Positions 10,620 through 20,320 of a stretch of 64,000 bases of DNA are shown here, in pieces; position 1 is the stretch's first letter, and each line of letters starts with the position of its first letter. Both the position numbers and the translations under genes were made by a program. Origin of the DNA: Marisa cornuarietis (Eukaryota; Mollusca; Gastropoda; Architaenioglossa; Ampullariidae); NCBI GenBank assembly GCA_004794655.1, contig SMMW01000046.1, forward strand, positions 9,225,501 through 9,289,500, written 5' to 3'. The notes under the pieces are model-generated. The model saw only the letters and a program-made list of their open reading frames with translations, was not told the origin of the DNA and made no database searches.

Positions 10620-12868
10620 AGTTTACAAATAATCGCTCACATCAATTACGCCCACAAACCAAAACAGCAACAAAAATTTAAAAACAAAACAAAACAAACA
10701 AAACCAAACACTTGTCAAAACAAAACGTTAAATACAAATATAACAAAACAACAAAATATTGTTGTAACAGACCGGATGTGCGATGAAGTGCTTCCCCCCA
10801 CCCCCTTACAGGGGACAACAGGAGATCAATGGGCGGGTAGAAGGTTGTATATAGAAACCCGACGTTTGTCACCCAAAGCTTAAGTGGGTGGAGGGTGGTG
10901 GGTGGGGGGAGATGGATCTCACCCTGCACTCGGTGCCTGCAGCACGCAACAGTTTTGCACACGACACGTCGCGACCAGTGAAATACGTTTGGTGGAAACA
11001 TGTCTACCAGGGCTTGCCAGGGCGTCGCCAGGACACGAGGTTTGGCCGGCTACAAAAATGCTGCTGATGGGCGGCTAGCGCGTGTTTTGAGGTTTGTGAC
11101 AAGCCGTTACGCGCGTGCTCGTGTTACCAGGGGCAGGAACACCAGCGCTTTGCTTGTTCTCTTTCATTCGTATCTCAGTCTCTCTCCCTCCTAAAGTTTT
11201 TCTCAGATATCATTTTGATTGTTCTCTCTTTCTCTCTCTCTCACACACACAGAACGTGGAAGCTGTCAAGTCGATGACAAATGTTGTAGGTAGGTCAGGT
11301 GATGCCAGCTTGCATTCCCTGGTCAGACACGATGTGGTTGAGTTTTCACACGTCAACTCCAATCACTCACCCGCAGTGACAGACCGTCTCGTCTAGGAGT
11401 TTGGTCCCCATTTTTCTCCAGCGCTTTGTAACCGAGCTACAAAAACAGTTCCTCTTGCTTACATTTACATTTTCTCAATGCCCCGAGATAGGAAACTTGA
11501 CTAAAGAGCCTGGATCCGAACCGTGTCTTGCCGGGGATCATACGATAGGGCACAACAGGCAGGGCACTTGCCGGAGTCCCGCGTAACCCTGCAGCTTCTC
11601 GCGTGATTCCGACTCACTCCCACCTGCTTGCATCACGAGTACAGCGTGGGACGGAACGAAGGGGTGGGGAAGGGGTGTCCCTGCAGCTGTATGCAAATGA
11701 GCCACGTGGCGGGACCACGCGCCGGTGTACCACTCTACGGGAGGGGTGAAAGACGAGCATCCGAAGGGAGAGATGAGGGAGTCCTTCCACTGCGGTGCCC
11801 TCTGACCTCGGCAGACGGAACAGACCATGGTGATCAACTGTTTGTCGATCGGAAATAGGCGAACCGGGAGAGTGGGTGGGTGGGTGGGTGGATGAACGGG
11901 TGCAATACTGAGACTAAAGCGCAAGAATCCTTCGCTTTGTTAACATTTCTATACCTCGCCTGATAAGGCTTAATTACAGAAAATGCTGTGCGGCACTACT
12001 GAGTGCATCGGACTGTTTTATCAAATCAGTGAGTGGTTCAAATGTACATGTCGGTAAATTAAAGAAGTCTTGGTGTGATAATATTTGAGTGTTCTTTTTA
12101 AATTTTACTTTTAATTTTGTTCGATGCGACACGAACATAAATTGAAAGGATCAAAGGAGGGAGACGTGAAAAAAAAAGAAGGAAGAAGTAAAAAAAACAA
12201 AACAAACCAAAACAGTCATCTCAACAGTTTAGTGAGGTCCACTTTAGCATCAATAAAGCAACGCAGCAGCAGAAGGGAAGATTTAGACGTGCAGCATGGC
12301 TGAACACAACTCTCTCCAAGAAAACGAAATTCTGATTCATTTGTCCGTCTGTCTGGCTTCTGACATAATAAACAAAACAGATAAAATAATACTCACCTCC
12401 ACCCCCTGATATTCTGCGCGCTCACACATGAATACCCCTGGTAAGTTAGAACGAGCGCTGGGGTATGTTTTACCCGACACACGTAACAGCCGTCGGCTGC
12501 GTGACAGGGAAGGGAACCCTTTATCTTCCCAAACACGTGCGCTACCTGAAGAAAGGTATGAAACTTATCGATTATCATCTTTGTTCAGTCATTTCGTGGT
12601 CTTTCTTTCCACAGGCTTGATCCTCTTATGCATGGTTGAGGGGCCGTTGCTGTTCGTTGCAGCCACACTGTCTACCTTCAGTCCTTGAAGGTATTGTTGG
12701 TATTGTGATAGGTGGGAACACGAAAAAAAGAAAACAAACCAAGAAGAAATACAATTAATATGCACAATATCTATTTCTCTATAATTTCACACGCTCAGAT
12801 AAATCAGTATGCACGCACACGAGGAAAAAAAAACAGAACCAAAACAGCCAGTCATAGAACGAATGCAG

Positions 12869-12899
<31 letters not shown>

Positions 12900-14145
12900 C
12901 ATGTTGACAAACACACAATACAGAGGTCTAGTCAGATACACGTACACGCGCACACCTTTGTGAAAGGACCCGAGGTGTAGTGCGCTTATTGCTGCCTCAC
13001 AAAGCGAATTTCCTACTGAAAAATCTTATGCAGCAGATATATTGCACAGGTATGGAAACTCTTGTATGTGGCATTAATAATGTTTTCGAATGTCGCACTC
13101 ATAACATATTCCATTGATTTCTCTCATGGCATTTTTATGATCCTTGATAAACCTCTTTCTTTCTTTCTTTCTTTCTTTCTTGTTAACTACTAGTGTGGAA
13201 TTATTAGTTTTGCAGACATGGCTTCCAATAACCAAGAGCTGTATAATTTACAGACTAATTCCGTCCCGAAAGAATCAGCGGTGACTGTTGCCGTGAGGAA
13301 AACTGAGATCCGTCAAGTGTTTGTGACGCAGGCTCCAAAACGACGATAAAATTATTAACTATCTAGTATAATTATTCTTGTATACTAAAACAGCATCTGA
13401 CTGCAACAGTCTACTGCAACGCATCCAATTAACGACGTCAAATTAGGAGTTGAAAAGAAACATGGATGATAGTTGCAATACCTCTTAGTATTACCTTGGT
13501 AACAACACAGTCTGTGTGTGTGTGTGTGTGCGCGCGCGCGCAGAAGTGGCATGCGTAAACTGTCACATGATCATTCATCTGAGAAACTTAGGACGTTTAA
13601 TGTTCTCTAGAAATTTAAAAAAAAACGTGTGGGGGACACCTGAGGAAATTTGAGAGGCTAAATGTTTAAGAAACGTTCTATCTTAGAATTTGTTTACACG
13701 TTGGTATGAATGTTGTTTATTTCTTTTACCAATGAGAGCAATGCTGCGGGGAACATCTTTGGAGCAGATATTTTTCCCAGGGAGCTGTGAGCACTGCAGG
13801 TCACATGCAGCGAGTGAAAAGACTCATTGCAACACGTGACCGGAAGCTATAATCAATTCATTGAGTGTAAGGCGGACGTTGTAGATCAGCACAAAAGAGG
13901 AGTGGATGGAAGAGGCGGAGAAGAGGAATGAATGATAGAAGCAAAGAAAATAGAAGAGAAGAAAAGACAAGCCTTGAACTAGATATTTGTTCTATTTTCT
14001 GCTCTCTACACTCACTATGCCCCGTGCCTACAGCCCACATCAGCCCACATCAACCCCCGACCTCCTTCCCGCATCCTTTGCCTTTCGGCCTCTCACTTGG
14101 CGTGTACAGGTTATGACGAACTGAGCTCACGCAATAGTTGAAAGG
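10620..14145. other. Intergenic; no gene recognised
   Basis: AT-rich DNA with A-rich runs near 10675-10750 and several microsatellites: CT/CA near 11235, GTGG near 11875, GCAC/CA near 12868-12902, CTTT at 13154-13181, and TG/CG at 13511-13541. Open frames are short and biased by these repeats. Confidence 0.5.
13511..13541. repeat. (TG)n(CG)n compound microsatellite
   Basis: TG units run into CG units without a break in purine-pyrimidine alternation. Confidence 0.9.
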
Positions 14146-14149
14146 AGAC

Positions 14150-14325
14150 ATGCCTTGAGGCCATCATCATGGCTAACCCCGAGATAAACTGCCGTTATTT
14201 CCTGCCAACCGCCCCTGACGCTGTCACACCGGATTCCTCCAGACTGTTATTGAGATGGCAGGTGATGGGAGATTCGACATGATACTGGAGTCACTTAACC
14301 CGTATTAATCGACCTATTGTTCTTC
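14150..14325. promoter_or_regulatory. Candidate cis-regulatory island
   Basis: A short, complex, GC-balanced block ending in an ATTAATC homeodomain core (about 14304) and an ATTGTTC SOX-type site (about 14316). No reading frame and no repeats. Low certainty without alignment. Confidence 0.3.
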
Positions 14326-15029
14326 TCTTTAAAAAAAATTATTAGCCGCGGGAATCCACGGAGAAACGTGTGGTGTGAAAAAGTGCTAAATTGGTAGCTG
14401 GCGCAAGCAGTAGTAGTTTCCCCAATAAAATAAAAAAAGATAAAGACTCTCAACATGCTACATTTTTTTCAAGTTTTTATCTAGCTTCTCTCAAAGTACA
14501 GAGCCATCTTCAGAAAATGATTACAAACTACAAACACCACAGCAACTCCAGAAACAAAGTCGAAGACCCCTAAAGGTGCAGCCCTCTCTTTGCCACGTTA
14601 GCAACAGCACAACTAGCACAGTGATCACATTCTTCCTCTAACTTTTCCCCTCTTTTTCTTTTTGTTCTTCTGTTGCACAAGTAGTTAGCTGTTTTTTTTT
14701 TAAAGTGTCTGTAGCTTTGTCTTAAGATGTCCGACGCCGTCGATTCCATTGGAACTTAAGTCAGCTATTTACAACTATCGTTTTGTTTTGTTTTGAGTTT
14801 TTTTGTGTTTTTGTTTTTGTAAGTTCACTATCATACAAAGATGCACATTTTGAGACGCCCGGATCCAGTATGTTAGGATTTCCCCACAAAATAACAAGGT
14901 TAGTTCCCCAACCGGATCTCTTTTAGGACCCAGCATTGTCCGCCCTAATGCACGTTTAGGGGCCTGAAGAACGCGAGAAACAAACTAGGGGTCTCGGTAA
15001 ATGTTTTCATTGTCACGATCAGACAAACT

Positions 15030-15295
15030 CAAATTTCAAGATTTGCCCGGCCCGATTTGGTCCCGCGAGAACCCCGTTGCCTGTAATTTCTTCCTGTAAA
15101 GAAAGCAAATGTCCGCTGCTGGCTGGCCTCCTTGTCAAGTCCACTCAAATGGTCATTGTTCTTAAAATAACGCCTAATTAGAGCCGGGGATAATGCAGCG
15201 AGCACAGAGCAGAGCCGCCGCCGCGCGCCCTTTAATGTCTCGTCAGGGGGCGAGAAGTTTGGTGCTGAAGAACCTTCCCTAAACATTTAGTTTGC
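15030..15295. promoter_or_regulatory. Candidate cis-regulatory island, homeodomain and SOX motifs
   Basis: A GC-rich island between AT-rich flanks. ATTGTT (15155-15160, SOX core) and TAATTA (15175-15180, homeodomain core) lie 15 bp apart, followed by GGGATAAT. The minus strand has an 85-codon open frame, but its residues match no family I know. Dense, non-repetitive motif content is typical of conserved non-coding elements near developmental genes. Confidence 0.4.
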
Positions 15296-15765
15296 GACAG
15301 AGCTGAGCTCTGGTCTTCGGCCCTGCCAAAAGTAAGGATCCAAGCCCAGCACTCTGCCAACTGTCTGACTCTACATAGAAGGGAAAGAAACACGATGTAG
15401 AAAAAAAAGAGGAAGAAGAGAAAGGCAAAAAAATAAAAAGGATAAAGATAGGAAATAGTGATTTTGATTTTACTGTTACTGATTCCAGCCTCGTTTTATA
15501 GTACTCAATGACCACTTTTTATTTATTTTCTTTGTTTATTTTTGTTGATTTTCTTGCGGCACGCTTGTGAAAACTTGTCACCCTTCTCGCCTGAACCAAT
15601 GAGCGGTTGCTTTATATTCCGTGTTGTGTTTTCCCATATAAGAAACCATTTCTTTTCGCATCAGAAAAAAAACGAAACCGCAACAAAAACAAACAAATCA
15701 TATTGGGTGCCTCATCATTTTCAAAGACTGTTGAGTTTCAGGAAAAAGTTTGATGACTCTGACAT

Positions 15766-15905
15766 ATAACATTGCTGAGATAGAAGTAAAAGCCGTATAA
15801 CCTTGCAATAAAAACATTGTCGAGTTAAAGGTAAAAGACGGATAAACCTTACACATAATAGCGCTGAGCTACAGGTGAAAAGCCTGATAAACCTTAAGCA
15901 ACACA
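15766..15905. repeat. Three diverged tandem units of about 45 bp
   Basis: Three consecutive units share the order (C/G)GAG-TA-AGGTAAAAG-C-GATAAACCTT. They are clearly related but diverged. Confidence 0.6.
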
Positions 15906-16289
15906 CACTCTTATGTTAAACATGACACATTTCTAGCTACGCTACCCGTAAAACTCGGTCTTATTACACGTTACAGTTACGTTGGATGATTACCCTACGC
16001 ATTTCGTTCTGTCAATATGGTGAATGATAAGCAGCGCGCGGTGAGAGTGACGTTTACTCTCTCACCCATCCCCGACAGTCACCTTTTTAAAGAGTGGAGT
16101 TCGAATCTCGCACATTCCTTGTTCGCCACATACCTCATTTCATTCTGTTTTGATCTAGCACCAAAGGACAGAAGGTGAAGTGCAATAGACAAAAGCTAAT
16201 ACGAACGCCTTCACTACCTGAGTCCCTACAGGTGCGTTTTATGTACACCTACGAACTCTCCTCCATCTTTTTCCTTTCCGTCACTAAGA

Positions 16290-16960
16290 CAGTGCACTGT
16301 GGCTTGGGAACACTTTAGGGCTGACTTCGAAAGGTCGCGGGGGTCAGAGCTGGCCGCCTCTCGGCAAGTTCACCTCATCCTGGACACGCTGCCAGTGTCC
16401 AGCCAGACGGCAGGCCTGTCCGTCAGTGTAAACAAAAGCTTTTCCGGCTTTTCCTCGCAGAGTCCGGGGCTTCAAAGGCAAGAATCAATGAATATTTCGA
16501 CCGCTGACTGCCTGCTCCCGTTACGGCACCGCCACCGCAATGTGTTCACGCTAATTAATCAAGGAAGGGGAGAGCTTCACCAGTTTCAATTGTCGCTTTC
16601 ATGGGCTCCGCCAGGGCGAGAATGTCCACCGTGCAACTGGCGTTCTCTAGCGGCCGGAGCGGTGTTTAATGAGATGACCGGCCGCGCAGATTGTGTCACT
16701 GGCAATTATAACGGGACCTGCCGCTCCCGTGTTTCTCTTTTTCCAAGCAGTGATTGTGCAACGGTGCTTCCCCACCCCCACCCCAAACTCTTCCTTCCCT
16801 TGACCCCTCGTCTGCGCGGTCACGGAAGACGTCCTGGTCGCGCGACATCGTGACAGTGTTAGCTTGTCGGTGGACCTTCAAAGTCTGGCGGCTGTTCTCT
16901 TGACGACCAGACGGCGCTGAAATACGGAGGTGCGGGTTCTGATGTTAACAGACCGTGAAA
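16290..16960. promoter_or_regulatory. Largest candidate cis-regulatory island upstream of the INSM1 homologue
   Basis: About 650 bp of GC-rich, repeat-free sequence 1.7-2.3 kb upstream of the inferred promoter. It contains TAATTAAT (16552-16559), an ATCAATGAATATT stretch near 16485, and several CpG-rich blocks. The + strand is open for 184 codons, but the translation has no domain, no homologue I recognise and low-complexity ends. I read it as non-coding, probably an enhancer. Confidence 0.4.
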
Positions 16961-17639
16961 ATTAGACCGGGAATGTGCACTTTGATGTTTACAATCAAGG
17001 AGCCGGAAGAAACTGTTTGTAAAATAAATAAATATCGAACGAATGAAACAGCTATGAAAAAAATGGTGATTTAAAAACAATTGGTGTTGCTTTTTCATCC
17101 TTCGTAATTTACTAGCATTGAGTCGTGACGCTTTGCTAACGAGGCAAATGGCTCAAGACCGAAGAAATGACTTTCGAAAATCAACAAACAAGAACTACAA
17201 TAATTAGAACGAAAGCAGGAATGAAAAGTCATTGTCACCGTCATCGTCTTTACTAAACCACCACCACCACCGTCTTTATCAGGGGCAATTATTCTGCCGC
17301 TTTTTAGAACACTTTAGAGCGGCTGCTTCCAAACTCTCCGACCTGTAAACATATTGACGATTTTTCGCAGCTAAAAATACACGTAAAATAGTATTTACAC
17401 TCGCTGCTAGTGTCTCTTGACTTGATTAACAGAACAGCAAGTAGCCCAGGCTATTAGTAGGCATTCACCGTCTTGTACGCACCTCTTCTCGGCTATTTTT
17501 GTCTGAAAGGACCTTACTTCAACACAATAGTAAAAAGAAAACAAAAATCGAAGGCCGTGCTTAGAACACAATCAATCTGTCGAATTCAGGCCGTAATGCA
17601 CAATGAAAAGTCCTAAACGGGAGGGAACAGGCTGCTGTT

Positions 17640-17790
17640 TGTTCTGTCCGAGCTTGTGATCTTTTATCAGTGCTTTCTTGCCAAGTGACTCGGCGCGGCG
17701 GCCAATAATGGCCTCTCCATTGCGAGCGAGCTGTTAAAGAGAACCTCGAAAAACTGGCGACAGGTTTTCCTTCCCAGGCGGTCTAGCGCG
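17640..17790. promoter_or_regulatory. Candidate promoter-proximal regulatory block
   Basis: It contains a GATA-type TTTTATCAG, an inverted CCAAT pair around 17702-17720 (GCCAATAATGGCC then CCATTG), and CpG-rich sequence about 0.9 kb upstream of the inferred TATA box. Confidence 0.3.
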
Positions 17791-17999
17791 ACGCTGGAGC
17801 CAGTGGCCGCTGCTTTTCCTCCCGTCCCCCCCCCCACCCTCGTCTCTCTCTTTCTCTCTACCTCCCTTCCTCTCTCCCTCTTTCGACTTCTTTGCTTTGT
17901 CTCTTTGTGGCTGATTTCCAGCATGATTCCTTCAATCACCCCGACCTCCTCCACCCCCCATCCCCCCAGCCACCCCTTTTCTCCACCCCGAGTCGCGGC

Positions 18000-18640
18000 T
18001 GTGATTGAAGAACGCGGCACGCGCTGGCACGACGTTGCAGCCAATCAGCTCCCGCGGATGTGTTGGAGCGACGTGGTAGAACCTCCCCTGCGTTCCGTCA
18101 TGCACGCACGTGCGTTTCTCGACGCTACCGCGTGCAGGCGCGCCGTCTGAGCAAAAGGGAAGCTTCTCTCCCCCCCCCCCCTACCACTCCTCCCGGCCAG
18201 CACAAGATGTCGCCTGGCCTACCACGGGCGGAGCATGCGATTGAACGCAGCTCATACCGCCAGACACGCGCGTGGTGACAGGTGCTGCGTTCAAGCAGCT
18301 TGCTTCATCGCTGCCGCCCGCGGAAGAGTTCTGTGCGAGAGACGTCGTGACCAATGCGGGCGCCGTGCGAGCCAGGAAACGGAGGCGCTGGCGACAGCAA
18401 AACGATGCGCACAGAAAATGCGCACGACAAAGACAAACCCCAATCCTCCTTCCACCCCTGGCGAGCGTGAGCATGGCGTGTGACAGAGGAGTGGCCGGGG
18501 CACGCGACAGTTATACATATGAATGAGCGGCCCGTCTGGGACTGCTGGCATGAGGGAACGCCGCACGGGCGAGCTTTCGCAGACTCGCCAAGATTCGAGG
18601 CAAGACGCGGGTATATAACCACCCGCATCTGCAAGCATCT
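18000..18640 (+). promoter_or_regulatory. Inferred promoter of the INSM1 homologue
   Basis: A CpG-rich segment directly upstream of the gene. Visible elements are a CCAAT box at 18041-18045 (GCCAATCAGC), a second CCAAT near 18350, a CATATG E-box near 18516, and a TATA box at 18612-18618. Vertebrate INSM1 promoters respond to neurogenic bHLH factors through E-boxes; whether this E-box acts that way is inference. 5' RACE or CAGE would place the start. Confidence 0.5.
18612..18618 (+). promoter_or_regulatory. TATA box (TATATAA)
   Basis: TATATAA sits in a GC-rich context (CGCGGGTATATAACC), which makes it stand out. It predicts a transcription start near 18640, in the CATCTTCC stretch. Confidence 0.55.
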
Positions 18641-19390
18641 TCCGGATCCACCAAAACTTTTGTCAGATGGGAGCGAACTCCACGTCACTAAGGCGCTACT
18701 GTTGCGACAGACCAATCACGCATACAGAATCTTTTCTTCTGACCTTTGGCACCGCGCGGTGCACCGTGTGAGGAACTTGGCCTCTTGACATAACCTGCGA
18801 CTTGACTGTCAACACTGCCATCGAGTTTTCCAACATTTCGGTACCAGCATCCGAGGCAGCAAACTTGGACAATTCTGTGACGTTTTCCACATCAGTATTC
18901 ACGTACCAGCGAAGCGTTTTGGTCGACGTTGAAATATCCCCCCCCCCTTAGTCTCACTGTACCCCACCCCCAGGTGCGATCCCCCTTTCGGAATCAATAC
19001 ATTTTTTCGACGCCTGCCAAGTGTACCCGTGTACACGGACCTGGCCGTCAGGTGTTGAGAACGTCTGGTCGAGAGGTAGCCTCTACACCTCGACCTTATC
19101 GTCTCCACCGACGTCCGCTGTTGTGTACAGAGTATCGTTATAAAGACGTTATATGGTCGTTGTGCAGTTTGTTGTCACCCTCCGCCCCCCATCCAGTTCC
19201 CAAGTGCCTTTAGCCACCGAGAGTGCCTTTGACACCGGTGTCAGCACCGACACTGGGCTCGCACATTGTTGTGGACTGTATCATCTTTGTTTGCTGGAAT
19301 CCTTCTCCATTGTGACGTGTTCAGAGTGACGTTCCGCACTCCACTCCTCCCCTGAGATCAGCGAGTGACAAACTTAGGACACGAGGACAG
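18640..19390 (+). other. Inferred 5' UTR exon 1 of the INSM1 homologue
   Basis: The exon runs from the start site predicted by the TATA box to a strong splice donor, CAG|GTGAGT, with the intron beginning at 19391. It contains several upstream ATGs, including a 94-codon open frame at 18929-19213 of unremarkable composition. A long 5' UTR with upstream frames would imply translational control. The exon boundaries are inferred. Confidence 0.4.
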
Positions 19391-20153
19391 GTGAGTCGCA
19401 AAGCATAATTTTTGTCAGCATGTCGACTCTGTGTGTGTGTGAGAGAGAGAGAGAGAAGGGGTGGTCTTTGTCTCTATGTACAAATATTTTGTGTTAAAAC
19501 GTGTAGTTATGTCCATTATGAGGGCCATGTCAACATCACAACCTGATTACCTTGACGATCCCTGTTTTCGTAGATCAAACATCAAGGCAAACAACCCTGA
19601 CTAGTTTAAAATATGTTATTTCGCACCACCTTGATCATAGTCTCAGTGGAATGTTACAATTCTGTCACGATCTGAATGTCATAAATCTTATTTTTACACC
19701 TGTCACTTATGGGGGAAAAACTTTCGATTCAGATAGGCATGCATCGTTGAGCATGCGATGATATCACTTCTGCTGACCTGATCACTAGCTGCTGACGTCA
19801 GCCTCCTTCCGTAGAAATAGGTGATAGGCGTGCTGCGACCACGTGACACACTGCTCGTAGTGCAGTTGATGCACATGCCATGCCTCTTGCACTGCAGTTG
19901 GTGTACTTTTCTTGACACTGGCTCTTCAGCTGATACCTTTCCTTGACCTTCGTCTGATCCATGCTTCACGACTAGCTTAAGCTGTGCATTGATTTTCTTT
20001 AACGCGGACCTAGAAACACTTATCTTTTTTATGCGTACGTACGTGGGTGCGTGTGTGCATGTGTGTATGTTTGTGTGTTCGCTGACGTGCCCCCCCCCCA
20101 CCACTTCTTTCTCTTTCTCTGTGTTTACCTGGGGGCGTGTTCAATGTCTACAG
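19391..20153 (+). other. Inferred intron in the 5' UTR
   Basis: The donor is GTGAGT at 19391. The acceptor is CTACAG ending at 20153, preceded by the pyrimidine-rich TTCTTTCTCTTTCTCTG. The protein starts 168 bp after the acceptor. A (GT)n(GA)n microsatellite lies near 19430-19456 and a C run just before the acceptor. Vertebrate INSM1 is known as an intronless gene, so a 5' UTR intron would be a point of difference. An unspliced transcript is the alternative. Confidence 0.4.
19790..19802. promoter_or_regulatory. CRE-type Maf recognition palindrome
   Basis: TGCTGACGTCAGC contains the perfect 12-bp palindrome GCTGACGTCAGC (19791-19802). It matches 13 of 14 positions of the CRE-type MARE TGCTGACGTCAGCA, bound by large Maf and other bZIP factors. 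A half site, TGCTGAC, lies 20 bp upstream near 19771. It lies in the inferred first intron. Confidence 0.5.
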
Positions 20154-20320
20154 ACGCTGTTTACCGGAACTCGTTGACTTCTGAGTTAAGTCCATGCCCG
20201 ACGGAGGATCTCCAACAGCGCGCATTCCTCGCTCGAACACACGCCCGAGAGGCCTGGGGCTCGCAGACGTCTGGTATTGATCCACGGACCTCGCGGGGTG
20301 CAAAGCTCGGCATTGGCAGG
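20154..20320 (+). other. 5' UTR in the coding exon
   Basis: The frame stays open upstream of the chosen start, back to an ATG at 20051. The upstream residues are unlike the family, and the SNAG motif must be N-terminal to work. This part is therefore taken as untranslated. Confidence 0.55.

Noticed and set aside
16040..16120. B-box-like GAGTTCGAATCTCGC
   Set aside because: The upstream sequence gives no A box or acceptor stem, so neither a tRNA nor a SINE can be supported.
16299..16853. 184-codon + strand open frame
   Set aside because: The translation has no recognisable domain and GC-rich islands favour open frames. Motif content suggests regulatory DNA.
18291..18715. Overlapping 115- and 136-codon minus frames over the INSM1 promoter
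   Set aside because: They occupy several frames of a CpG-rich promoter and show no family features.
20051..20320. Upstream ATG extension of the INSM1 frame by 90 codons
   Set aside because: The extension lies partly in the probable intron, begins with low-complexity Cys/Val residues, and would bury the SNAG motif, which must be N-terminal.
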